64,000 nt of DNA from assembly GCA_035358715.1 (NCBI GenBank), contig DAOPPX010000001.1, forward strand, positions 186,001 to 250,000, given 5' to 3'. The first letter of the stretch is position 1. Each line of letters opens with the position of its first letter. The notes beneath the pieces are model-generated. The model did not search any database. It saw nothing but the letters and a program-made list of their open reading frames with translations, and was not told where the DNA came from. Shown here piece after piece: positions 33,768 through 42,280 of this stretch. Source of the stretch: UBA8199 sp035358715. Its GTDB lineage: Bacteria; Verrucomicrobiota; Verrucomicrobiia; Limisphaerales; UBA8199. The position numbers and the translations under genes were made by a program.

Positions 33768-35117
33768 TTAAGCGAACAATCGGTGTAGCAGCGGCTTGGG
33801 GACTGTGCCGGTTGTGAGCATGTGTTCCAGGAAATCGCCCAACTGGCTAATCAACTGGCGGAAAATCCGCGTCTGTACTCCTTGCCCCAGGATCTCGACG
33901 GCGGTCGAGTAGGACCGGCTAGTAAACCCCTTCTTGGGCGCAAATCCCATCAAGCGTTCGATTTCGGGGACTCGCAGCAGGCGAACGCCCCCTTCACATT
34001 CGACAAATGGTCCCACGTTTACCTTCCAGTAGCTTCGCAGAATCGTTGGCACCTTCCGGCTCTGATGATTGATCACGCTGAAGCCAAACCGGTTGCCCGC
34101 CGCGCGGTGCCGCGCCATGTGACAATGTCTGCCGGCGATGCGATTACGGATTCGCTCTGCCTCCTGGCGGTCTCGAATCGGATCGGGCGGGTCCAGGTAG
34201 TCCCCGGCGGTGCCGGCAAATGGAGTCATTGGGATCGACGGATAAAAGCGCGAAAACAGGGTGGCCACCATGACCCCGCGCCTGCGGTCCTGCGGCTCGG
34301 CCCATTCATCCCATGGCTTCAATTCGAAATAGTGAACGTGGTAGCCGAGCCGCTCCAGATGCGCCATCAGGACGCGGCCGGCGATAGTGGTTTCGCCAAA
34401 GAAGCCCGGCACATTTTCGACCATCACCGCCAACGGCATGTGTGCCGCGACGTGGTGGGCGAACGATAAAAAGAGATCTCCTGTATCTCCCAGCTCGTTC
34501 AGGCCGCTCAAGCGCTTTTTAGCCGTGCCAGCGGGCGAAAAGCAGGTGCAGGGCAGGCTGGCGAACATGACTGCCGCCGGAGGCAGATCGCCTGGGTCCA
34601 GGTCGCGGACATCGCATTGGAACAGTGGCACGCCGGGGTGCTCGACGGCGAAATGAGAGGCGAACCTGGGTGAGAGCTCGACAGCCCCGACAAGCTTGAA
34701 CCTGAGGTCGTCAGTGATGGCGCTGGTCAATGTGGAGCCGCCGGCGAAGTATTCGATAGTTGGCAGCGGCAATCCCTGCCCCCGATGCTGCCGGATATGA
34801 AACGAGCGCACCGAAGGGCTCACCTGGAGCTTTTTGTAGCTCGCGACGAGTTTGATTTCCGTGTGGTCTTGAAATTCGCTCAGGAGCCGCTGGCTGTTGA
34901 GGTCGATAATCGGGCAGGGCAATCCCGACAGCTCGCGGTGCGAGACGCGGTTGCGGGTCTGGTGCCCGACGGGAACCAGGTGCAGCGTGTTGTTCGCCTT
35001 TAACTGCACGTCCAGAAAAGTGCCCGGTTCAAATCCCAGTTGCGCGAGCCGCGTGGATTCAATCCAAACTCGCGGACAACTTCGATTCCAGCCCAGTTTC
35101 TGAAAGGCGGTCAGCAC
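33768..35117 (-). CDS. DNA cytosine-5 methyltransferase with N-terminal extension
   Basis: 449 aa, start GTG with an AGGAGG Shine-Dalgarno. Residues ~1-110 form an extra domain (AbrB/SymE-like strand pattern) before the C5-MTase core: motif I EYFAGGSTLTSA (122-133), the catalytic P-C190 (SLPCTCFSPAGTA), motif VI V-E234-N-V, motif VIII Q-D-R-R-R, and a C-terminal R-x-L-R-V-P-E-I-E-R-L-M-G-F target-region border. The Cys-Thr after Pro instead of the usual Gln is a common variation. Target unknown. No restriction partner beside it. Confidence 0.9.
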   Translation of the reverse strand: MLTAFQKLGWNRSCPRVWIESTRLAQLGFEPGTFLDVQLKANNTLHLVPVGHQTRNRVSHRELSGLPCPIIDLNSQRLLSEFQDHTEIKLVASYKKLQVSPSVRSFHIRQHRGQGLPLPTIEYFAGGSTLTSAITDDLRFKLVGAVELSPRFASHFAVEHPGVPLFQCDVRDLDPGDLPPAAVMFASLPCTCFSPAGTAKKRLSGLNELGDTGDLFLSFAHHVAAHMPLAVMVENVPGFFGETTIAGRVLMAHLERLGYHVHYFELKPWDEWAEPQDRRRGVMVATLFSRFYPSIPMTPFAGTAGDYLDPPDPIRDRQEAERIRNRIAGRHCHMARHRAAGNRFGFSVINHQSRKVPTILRSYWKVNVGPFVECEGGVRLLRVPEIERLMGFAPKKGFTSRSYSTAVEILGQGVQTRIFRQLISQLGDFLEHMLTTGTVPKPLLHRLFA

Positions 35118-35153
35118 GTTGTGAGCCTCCTGAGGGCAAGCATCCGGGTCTGA

Positions 35154-35369
35154 TCAGCGAGTCGAGTGGACCAGTTCGCGCAGCTCGCGCAATCTGTCCC
35201 GGCATGCGCTCAGGCCAAGCTGTGCCAGATGGCACAGGGCCTGTCCCTCGGGAAGCTTGCCCTTGTCGATTAAATGCCGCCGCAGTTCGCGCTCGATCTT
35301 TTCCAACTCTTCATGGATGGAGTAGGCCCTGTCCACCAGCGTGTTTATTCGTTCTCTCATGATTTGCAT
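35154..35369 (-). CDS. Small coiled-coil protein (71 aa)
   Basis: Charged heptad-like helix (ERINTLVDRAYSIHEELEKIERELRRHLIDKG in pieces). Could start at either of two ATGs. It lies between the C5 methyltransferase and signal peptidase genes on the same strand. Function unknown. Confidence 0.5.
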   Translation of the reverse strand: MQIMRERINTLVDRAYSIHEELEKIERELRRHLIDKGKLPEGQALCHLAQLGLSACRDRLRELRELVHSTR

Positions 35370-35471
35370 GGAATGAAATGCTGTTTGGTTGGACGCTCTG
35401 TGCTACTGCCCGGCGATAATCAACTGGTTCAACCAGCTCAAACGGACGGTCGTGCCAGCCTGAGCAGCCTT

Positions 35472-36068
35472 TTAGGGCGCAAAGCTCGGCTGGTGAGCGG
35501 AGCTGGGGACGGTTTTGTGTATCCGCTCCATGCCAACGGGTCCGTAGGAGCGGCTGTCAGTGCTGTTTCCACGATTGTCGCCCATGACGAAGTATTGATC
35601 CTTACCCAGGAGAAACAGCGCCGGCTTCTGGCATGGATACGTGCGGGTATTTCGCTCGAGATAAGGCTCATGAAGAAGCCGACGGTTGATGAACACCTGG
35701 CCGTCGTGGAAATGGACGGTTTCGCCGGGCAATCCCACCACGCGTTTGATGGCATAATCCTTGTGCCCGTCATCGAGCACCACTACGTCTCCTCGCTCAA
35801 GCTTTCGGGAAGGCGGCTTAGCAAAAGCACAATCGTTTGGGTGGAAACTGGGCAACATGCTCTCCCCCTGCACCACGACCATGGCCCCGGCCACCCGCCA
35901 GGCCAGCCAGAGGCATGAAACCATGAACGTTCCGGCGACAACCAGACGAAGTCGTCGAAATGACCAGCTCCTGTGTGCGGATTTCATGCGCGAGGGATTC
36001 TCTTTGAGCAGAGCTTTCCAGTCCTTGCGGGAAGCGGCGGCAACACGAATGAGGAAAGCGATTTGCAA
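35472..36068 (-). CDS. lepB: Signal peptidase I
   Basis: 198 aa from a TTG start; an alternative ATG at 35987 is also possible. A single membrane anchor at ~43-63 is followed by G-E-S70-M-L-P (catalytic Ser), K-R-V-V-G-L-P-G-E around Lys109 and the box V-M-G-D-N-R-G-N-S-x-D-S-R-S-Y-G. It would cleave Sec signal peptides and sits inside an operon of exported giant proteins, perhaps dedicated to them. Confidence 0.9.
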   Translation of the reverse strand: MQIAFLIRVAAASRKDWKALLKENPSRMKSAHRSWSFRRLRLVVAGTFMVSCLWLAWRVAGAMVVVQGESMLPSFHPNDCAFAKPPSRKLERGDVVVLDDGHKDYAIKRVVGLPGETVHFHDGQVFINRRLLHEPYLERNTRTYPCQKPALFLLGKDQYFVMGDNRGNSTDSRSYGPVGMERIHKTVPSSAHQPSFAP

Positions 36069-36069
36069 G

Positions 36070-36858
36070 TCAGGGTCTGCTAGAAACCTTTCCAGGCGCA
36101 GAGTGTAAGTGGGCAGTCGCCGCGCTCGATCCAGAATTCAGTCTCAGCGAAACGTTTGTGGCCGCGCCGGATACAGGTTCGGCCGCCGGGCTTGAGACCT
36201 GCGCCATCCCGACCCCGGCCGGCGCCTGATTGATCTGCAACTGGAGGCACAGTTTGGAAACCTGAAGGTCATGCTCTAGCCGGATGGTTTCAGCCATGTC
36301 GGGATGCAGCTTGGACAGAAAGCTGCAGAGGTCGTCGGTCATCTTCTCGTGCAGCGGCAGCGTCTCCGCCGTGATGAAGGAGTCCTGCATCGCCAGGTAG
36401 CGCCGGGCCTGATTCATGAACTGTTGATTGTGCTGGTTTGCCTTCCGCTGTTTTTGGACTTCGGCCAGCTTTGGCCAATTGGTGCTCTGCAAGGCCAGAT
36501 AGGTGGCCTCGGTCGAGCGGCGCAATTCGATGGCGTAGCCTTTCAGCGAAGGATCGCGTGCCAAAGCCATGGCGATGGCCTTGTCCTGGAGGAGGCGATA
36601 GGTGGGGTAAATGTTTTCCCGATAAGTTGCCCAATACATCTCCTTGTAAAACTGAACCGCCTGCTGCGTGTTTTGCACCGACCGGCAGCGGGCCTCCAGC
36701 GCGGCCATCTGCCGCTGGAGTGCTTCGACTTTCGCCGATGTGTTGCTGGCCGCGGCGGAAGGCTTCTGCGGGACCGTCTTTGGGGCTTGTTCCTCATGGC
36801 GCGAACATCCGAAGACGAATGCCAAGAGGAAGCTCAGGAGCAGGCTGGGGGGTTTCAT
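36070..36858 (-). CDS. Lipoprotein (262 aa)
   Basis: Start ATG 36858 overlaps the previous stop by ATGA. A hydrophobic signal peptide ends with a lipobox-like Phe-Val-Phe-Gly-Cys18. The mature part is helical with a coiled segment (VEALQRQMAALEARCRS) and Ser/Ala-rich C-terminus. No enzyme motif. Confidence 0.75.
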   Translation of the reverse strand: MKPPSLLLSFLLAFVFGCSRHEEQAPKTVPQKPSAAASNTSAKVEALQRQMAALEARCRSVQNTQQAVQFYKEMYWATYRENIYPTYRLLQDKAIAMALARDPSLKGYAIELRRSTEATYLALQSTNWPKLAEVQKQRKANQHNQQFMNQARRYLAMQDSFITAETLPLHEKMTDDLCSFLSKLHPDMAETIRLEHDLQVSKLCLQLQINQAPAGVGMAQVSSPAAEPVSGAATNVSLRLNSGSSAATAHLHSAPGKVSSRP

Positions 36859-37793
36859 TGCAATTCGATGTAATGCGGGGCGCGGACGACGGCGCTTTTG
36901 GGGGGTTGCGACAATTCCACAATTGCTTCTGTGAAATTGTGGCTGTCGATGGCGCCGTTGATGTAACTGTCCGCCTCGACGTAGTGGGCGGTGCGAATCA
37001 GCGTGTTCCCGTCCTTGGCGTAGGTGATTTGCCAGGAGGGACCCTTCTTCCAGGAACGCTGATACTCTTTTCCTTGCGGCGCTTTCCAGGGGGCCAGGAC
37101 GAACTGGTCGTGTATGGGAGGATACGCCGCGCTGGGGATCCATTGCCCGGCGGCGAAATTGTACCGGTAAAGCGTATTCCTGACCTTGTCCGGCCGGAAC
37201 AACAGGATATCGCATTCCTGGAACGGGAGGCAGGCAAAGCCGCTGCTGAATTCGATCCCGGTCTTGAGTTGCTCCCGCGCGGCCAACTCGTTGGCCTCAG
37301 CCTTGCGGCGGTCGCGCATCAGGCTCTGCCAGGCAGCCCAGCGGGTGCTCTTCACATTGGCCGGGTTGGCCGCCAGCTTGCACCACAGCTCATCAGCCAG
37401 CTTCGGCGCCTGCACCCAAAGGCGCTGAAGCAGTCCTTCCTCAACGGGCCCTGCCACCCAGTTGGTCTGCCAGCGTGAGACGTACTGATCCATAAATCTC
37501 ATGGAGTTGGTCGTGGGCGGCAGGGAGAGATAGTAGCCGCAATACAGCCGCAGGTCGTCTGGGGACGAGCATTCTTTAGGCAAATAACGCGCCGCGTTCC
37601 AGTCGAGGCTGGCGCAGAGGATCGCGAAGTTGGTCATCTGCGTCCGGCTTTCAAACGGGTGCGCCAGGCGGTACGAATAGAGTTCGGCGGGCGCCCTTTC
37701 GCCCAGGATCCCGAGCCGGAAATCCAGTTCGTAAACCTGGTTGCCGCTCAAGGCCAGCGTCGTGAGCAGGAGTTGGAAGACAAGGTCGAACAT
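36855..37793 (-). CDS. Exported hypothetical protein (312 aa)
   Basis: An N-terminal hydrophobic stretch (FDLVFQLLLTTLALSG) suggests export. The protein is Trp/Tyr-rich with several Cys. Overlaps the lipoprotein gene by ATGA. No family recognised. Confidence 0.75.
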   Translation of the reverse strand: MFDLVFQLLLTTLALSGNQVYELDFRLGILGERAPAELYSYRLAHPFESRTQMTNFAILCASLDWNAARYLPKECSSPDDLRLYCGYYLSLPPTTNSMRFMDQYVSRWQTNWVAGPVEEGLLQRLWVQAPKLADELWCKLAANPANVKSTRWAAWQSLMRDRRKAEANELAAREQLKTGIEFSSGFACLPFQECDILLFRPDKVRNTLYRYNFAAGQWIPSAAYPPIHDQFVLAPWKAPQGKEYQRSWKKGPSWQITYAKDGNTLIRTAHYVEADSYINGAIDSHNFTEAIVELSQPPKSAVVRAPHYIELQ

Positions 37794-37802
37794 CGGTTCT
37801 GT

Positions 37803-38336
37803 TTAGTACACCATGTCGGTGGCCTGCTTGTTTTGGCGGACGGTTTCGCGGTTGGCGTTCATGGTTTCCAGCGTGGGGAGCAGTTCCGGGGCGACGCGCC
37901 GGATGTAATCATGGACGAGCTTGCGCGCCTCATCCACTTTGGCCCGGACTTCGGGTTGCTGGTTGGCCAATTGGATGACAGTCATCAGTTCGGCGATTTT
38001 TACCCGCCCTTCCGGCGTCTTGTAGAGATCGAGCATCTTCTTGACCTGCGCGCCTTGCCTGGCCATTTGGGCCGGGTTTCCTCTGGCCGTCATCGGTTGA
38101 CCATCCAGACGCGGCAAGGGCTTGAACTGCTCGCCTGCGGCCGGCACGACCGAAGCTGGAGGCAATTCATTGAGCCGGGCCAGCGGCTTGAATGTTTCTG
38201 TCGCGGTTGTCGTGTTTGGCGCAGCCACCGCGACCGGCAGCGCGGCCGCGTTCGCGGTGAGATTGGTATCCTGGCCCCAGCCGCAATTGGCCAGAGCCAG
38301 AGCCACCATGATAAGGATCGGTTTCATGCGCTTCAT
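37803..38336 (-). CDS. Exported hypothetical protein (177 aa)
   Basis: Start ATG 38336 (ATGA overlap with the DUF1573-like gene stop at 38333). A signal peptide with Leu-Ala-Asn-Cys gives possible lipid attachment, then a disordered Ala/Pro/Thr linker and a helical C-terminal half. The frame further upstream lies in the neighbouring gene and is not used. Confidence 0.7.
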   Translation of the reverse strand: MKRMKPILIMVALALANCGWGQDTNLTANAAALPVAVAAPNTTTATETFKPLARLNELPPASVVPAAGEQFKPLPRLDGQPMTARGNPAQMARQGAQVKKMLDLYKTPEGRVKIAELMTVIQLANQQPEVRAKVDEARKLVHDYIRRVAPELLPTLETMNANRETVRQNKQATDMVY

Positions 38337-38707
38337 TTGTTGGGGAGCACAAACAGGAGGGTTTGGTAAAGGTTGGTGCCGCCATCCTGCAGGATGACAA
38401 ATTGCACCGTTGGTTCGGCACGATTGATGCGAGCGCGGACCTTGACCTGCCCAAGCGGGGGGACGACCGAGTCGGTCGCCTCGACCTGTGTGCATTCGCA
38501 GGAAGCGGTGTAGCCCGCGATTTGGATGCTCTTCTCGGAATTGTTCGTAATCGAGTAGGTGAAGGTGTAATTGGTTTTGCCCGCCTCAAAGATCAAGGAC
38601 GCCTGCTGAGGCACGGCGAGGGGCTTTGCTTTTTCTGCTCCCGGCCCGGCGGCCAGACAGCAGAATGCGGCTGCGAGGCTGAAGATGATGGTGGTAAGTC
38701 TTTTCAT
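38333..38707 (-). CDS. DUF1573-like secreted protein
   Basis: 124 aa with a signal peptide and one Ig-like domain containing N-N-S-E-K-S-I-Q-I-A-G-Y-T-A-S-C-E-C-T, the Cys-x-Cys-T motif of DUF1573 beta-sandwich proteins. This family is common in exported proteins of Bacteroidota and PVC bacteria. Probably periplasmic or surface attached. Confidence 0.8.
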   Translation of the reverse strand: MKRLTTIIFSLAAAFCCLAAGPGAEKAKPLAVPQQASLIFEAGKTNYTFTYSITNNSEKSIQIAGYTASCECTQVEATDSVVPPLGQVKVRARINRAEPTVQFVILQDGGTNLYQTLLFVLPNK

Positions 38708-38734
38708 GTTGATTTTCGTCGGAATTCGGTGTGG

Positions 38735-41700
38735 TCAGTAAGGGGGCGGTCCCGTCCAGATCTGCATCCCGCCGGTCCGCCAGCTCAGGCAGTTGCCAGT
38801 ATTATTGTCGGACACAGGGATGTCGAAGGCGGGCGTTCCGCCGCGGTAAACGCCCAAAGGTATGGTGATGTTCGGGCAGGGAGGATTCTCGATGCTGAGC
38901 ATGGTTGAAAACTCGATCTGGCTCAAATTGCCAAGGAGCAACTGCACCGTCCTGGGTCCGAGCACTGTCACATGGCCGCCCTGGCTGGCGGAGAATTGCA
39001 GGTTGGTATTGCCACTGGAGAGCTGAATGACCGGGTTGGTGGCGCCGCTCACGCTCAGGTAGTAGGTCACCGTTCCAGATTCGGGATCCCTCCGGGAAAA
39101 GAACTGGTCGGAGGGAGCGCCGAACAGGGTCAGGTCATACGAGAGGTTTCCGGTGAGGGTGTTGGTTGAGATTACCGGCGGGCCGTAACCGGTGGCGACA
39201 ATCTCATACGTATCATTGGGCAAACCCAGACTCTCGGTGAGGAACCCTCTATTTGGGGCGCCGCTCAGGTCGATGTTGGTGCCGTAGCTGCTGCCGGTGA
39301 TCGAGAGATTTGTCACGGCGGCGTTCGCGGTGATGCGGAGAAGCCCGAGGCAATCGTCCACCGCCGCGTTCATGAACAGGCTTCGGTCAACGCTGTGAAA
39401 AGCCGGGTTGTAGAGATCCTTGGTGCCGACCAGGCGCGTCGGCCAGCCAAGGTTGACGTTGGTGAACGTGCCGGAACTTGCCGGGATGGTGGAGGCCGTG
39501 GTCCAATTGGTGCCGTCGATGGTTTGCTGCAAGAGCAGCGTTGCGTTGGTCGTGATTGTGGAAGCGGTGATGGCGGCCAGGCCGTTGTTGCCAGTAGTGG
39601 TCGAAACCTGCAAATCTCCGACATCGAAGCGGGTGCCGGCGTAAGAGCAGCCACTTTGAAGCACCGGCGGGTCGGCCACATCACCCTGTTGGAACCAGTT
39701 GTCGGTGAGCGCGGTATTGGAGAACCTATTGGTCCACGAGCCAACCTGGTTTGAGTCAAACGTGTTGTTCCCGTCGAGTTCCATGGTGAGCAAGCCGTTG
39801 TCCGGATAGAAGATGTTGGACAACTCCTCCACTTGGTTCATAAGGTCCAACCGGAAGAGTTCACCCTGGCAGGCTTTCAGGGTTTGCGTTTTATTCGTGA
39901 CGATGACGCCCAGGCTGTTGTGGAGGATCGGCGGCAGGCTGACCAGCGGAGTTTCGACAAGAATCCGGGCCTGCCGGCTGACTGCGGCGGAGCGGAGTCC
40001 CGCCTGGGGCACGGCTATGGCGGTCATCGAGGTAAGCCGCGTGTCGGTGGTGACTTCTGCAAAGGCGTTGCTGAAGCAGCCGGTGTCCTTTATCGCTCCA
40101 CTCTCGAGGTCGGTGTTGGTGTAGCATACGGTTTGCTCGCCGGGCAGAGGATTGATGATGCGATAGCGGACCGTGCTCGGGCTTACGTCGTTGGTCAGGA
40201 GTCGGAGGTTAACGGGGTCGGGATAGAAGGAATAAAGCTCGATGAGGGGCTGCCGCCCGCCGTTGAGCACCACATTAGTGCTGTAGTTGTGATTGGTGCC
40301 GCAGGGCAGAAAAAGCGTGAAGACCACCTCGCCGGCCTGGTCCGTTACGTAGGGGACGCTCAGGCCCGTCTGCGGTGCGGTAATCGTGCCCGGCACGACT
40401 GTGCCGCCCTGTGAAATCGCATAAGGCAGGACCGTGTTCGTCGCCACGCCGCCGTTTGCCCAGCCAAAGCCACCACTGTTGAAGCTGTTCGTGTCGCTCA
40501 GCAGCACGTCAAAGTTGAAAGTGACCGTTGCGATTTGGTTGGTGACACCGAGCGTGACGAAGTCGTTGGTTACATACATGCTTCGGTTTCCGTAAGGCTT
40601 GAGGGAGAGGGTGCTGGCCACGTTGGCGCCGTTGCTCTTGTTGCGGCCAAGCAAGGCGACATTGAGGCCTTCCTGGGCCGACAAGGGCGTATCGAAGAGG
40701 TTGGTAATAACGAGGTAGCCCACCCACAGGCCGCCGTTTTGACTGGCCGCAACGGTACCCAAATCGCCGCCGCTCTGGTTTGGGTCGTAGGGGATAAGGG
40801 GATTAGTGGAAAGCATGCTGGCGAAGACCGCGTCAGACGAGGACAGATGGAAGTTGTCGTACACGTTGGTATCCACGATGGCCGCCAGGAACATCTGCGG
40901 ATGATCTTGAGGCGAGCACTGGGACATTTGCCCAATCAGCAGGAAGGGCGGAGTGTTCTCGACGTCATAAAAGCTGATGGGAAAGCAGGGGTCGGTGTTA
41001 TCCACGTCGGGAACAGCTTCGGCGTATTCCTGGCCAGGCACGACCTCACGGGGCGGAGAGTTCAGCGCGACCACGGGAGCGAGTTCTGAGGCGCAGAGCA
41101 GCGCCCAGGTCTGGCTCCAGGTGCTGGGATTGTATTTGGCGGCCTCCGTCATCGCCTCGCTCGGGGTGAAATGCAGAAGCGGATACGGTCCCGGCGACAC
41201 GATGGGCGTGTTGGCGTCGGGGGTGAAAATCCACCAGCGGCCTTGTTTTCTGACAACCCCCTTGCTCATGCCGCCGTAAAGCCGAGGCTGGGTCGTGCTG
41301 AAAAGCCATTCTTCCGGGGCGACTTGGTTCATCACCAGGGAGGCGTCCACCCGCAATGGCAGGGTATCAACCGGAATTTGGACCGCCTCGGGGCTCGAGC
41401 AAGGCAAGAGGTAGGTAATGGTCCTCGAAACCTGGCCAATGGCATAATGAGTGCACCACCATCCGCCAAAAGCGTAGATGGTCAGCCCGCAAAAGGCACC
41501 GTGGTTGTCGTAGCAGGAATCCGTAATCCCACTTTGGCGGCACGGAACGTTGCAGGTGGCGTTGCCGCTCATCGCGAGGCAGCCCCAAATGCTCCAGACG
41601 CCTCCCAGGTAATTGTCGCCGACGCTGATGAAGTTGTGAAGGCCGACCACCACGCCGCTCGAGTGCGCCTGTGTCTCATTATACGGGTCGGGCAAAGGCC

Positions 41701-42280
41701 AGCACTGTCCGCGGCTGGGCTGCCAGGAATCGGTTCGGGTGTAGGTTCCGGGCCCGAAGCTGCTGCCTCCCATGCAGCAACAGACGATGTTGTCCACCGC
41801 CAGCATCCAACTGCGGGTGCATTGGCGGTACTTGAACCAGGGCACCGTCACCGTCAGGGTGGTGAAATCGCTCATGCCAGGCGGGCGCAAGTCGATCACC
41901 GGCCCCGGGCAGGTAAAATCGAGCCCAGAGTCGTTGTCTTGGTCGGGGTCCGGCGGAGTCGGCATGGGATAGGGATCCGGGGAAGGACTCGGCCCATTCG
42001 GACCGCCGGCGCCTGGATCCCAGAACACGAGCGTCATGAGATCGGCGACGAAGCTCGCAGCATCCTGGGATATTCCCGAGGTCACGTCGGCGACGTTATC
42101 GAACCCCTGCCAGGCGCCCTGCAATCCGGCCTGAGCCACGACCGACCACTGGGCCGGCGTCAGCCCGCCCACCTGGAAGGCATCGCCCTGTCCCTGCCAG
42201 GAGATCTGTGCCCGAGCTGCTGGCGCGAAAAGGGCCAGAACCAGCATCAGGAACCATGCGCGTTTGAGTCTTGTGGTCAC
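38735..42280 (-). CDS. Large exported Cys-rich protein (1181 aa)
   Basis: Start GTG 42280 overlaps the previous stop as GTGA. A signal peptide (RAWFLMLVLALFAPAARA) is followed by a Pro/Asp-rich linker (~130-150), a Cys-rich domain with C-C-C and about a dozen Cys in ~200-340, and a long beta-rich remainder with Asn/Thr-rich Ig-like repeats. It is likely cross-linked and surface exposed. No enzymatic motif seen. Confidence 0.8.
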   Translation of the reverse strand: MTTRLKRAWFLMLVLALFAPAARAQISWQGQGDAFQVGGLTPAQWSVVAQAGLQGAWQGFDNVADVTSGISQDAASFVADLMTLVFWDPGAGGPNGPSPSPDPYPMPTPPDPDQDNDSGLDFTCPGPVIDLRPPGMSDFTTLTVTVPWFKYRQCTRSWMLAVDNIVCCCMGGSSFGPGTYTRTDSWQPSRGQCWPLPDPYNETQAHSSGVVVGLHNFISVGDNYLGGVWSIWGCLAMSGNATCNVPCRQSGITDSCYDNHGAFCGLTIYAFGGWWCTHYAIGQVSRTITYLLPCSSPEAVQIPVDTLPLRVDASLVMNQVAPEEWLFSTTQPRLYGGMSKGVVRKQGRWWIFTPDANTPIVSPGPYPLLHFTPSEAMTEAAKYNPSTWSQTWALLCASELAPVVALNSPPREVVPGQEYAEAVPDVDNTDPCFPISFYDVENTPPFLLIGQMSQCSPQDHPQMFLAAIVDTNVYDNFHLSSSDAVFASMLSTNPLIPYDPNQSGGDLGTVAASQNGGLWVGYLVITNLFDTPLSAQEGLNVALLGRNKSNGANVASTLSLKPYGNRSMYVTNDFVTLGVTNQIATVTFNFDVLLSDTNSFNSGGFGWANGGVATNTVLPYAISQGGTVVPGTITAPQTGLSVPYVTDQAGEVVFTLFLPCGTNHNYSTNVVLNGGRQPLIELYSFYPDPVNLRLLTNDVSPSTVRYRIINPLPGEQTVCYTNTDLESGAIKDTGCFSNAFAEVTTDTRLTSMTAIAVPQAGLRSAAVSRQARILVETPLVSLPPILHNSLGVIVTNKTQTLKACQGELFRLDLMNQVEELSNIFYPDNGLLTMELDGNNTFDSNQVGSWTNRFSNTALTDNWFQQGDVADPPVLQSGCSYAGTRFDVGDLQVSTTTGNNGLAAITASTITTNATLLLQQTIDGTNWTTASTIPASSGTFTNVNLGWPTRLVGTKDLYNPAFHSVDRSLFMNAAVDDCLGLLRITANAAVTNLSITGSSYGTNIDLSGAPNRGFLTESLGLPNDTYEIVATGYGPPVISTNTLTGNLSYDLTLFGAPSDQFFSRRDPESGTVTYYLSVSGATNPVIQLSSGNTNLQFSASQGGHVTVLGPRTVQLLLGNLSQIEFSTMLSIENPPCPNITIPLGVYRGGTPAFDIPVSDNNTGNCLSWRTGGMQIWTGPPPY

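Noticed and set aside
36859..37215. 119-codon upstream extension of the lipoprotein gene
   Set aside because: It lies inside the preceding gene in another frame; the ATGA start at 36858 begins a clear lipoprotein signal peptide.
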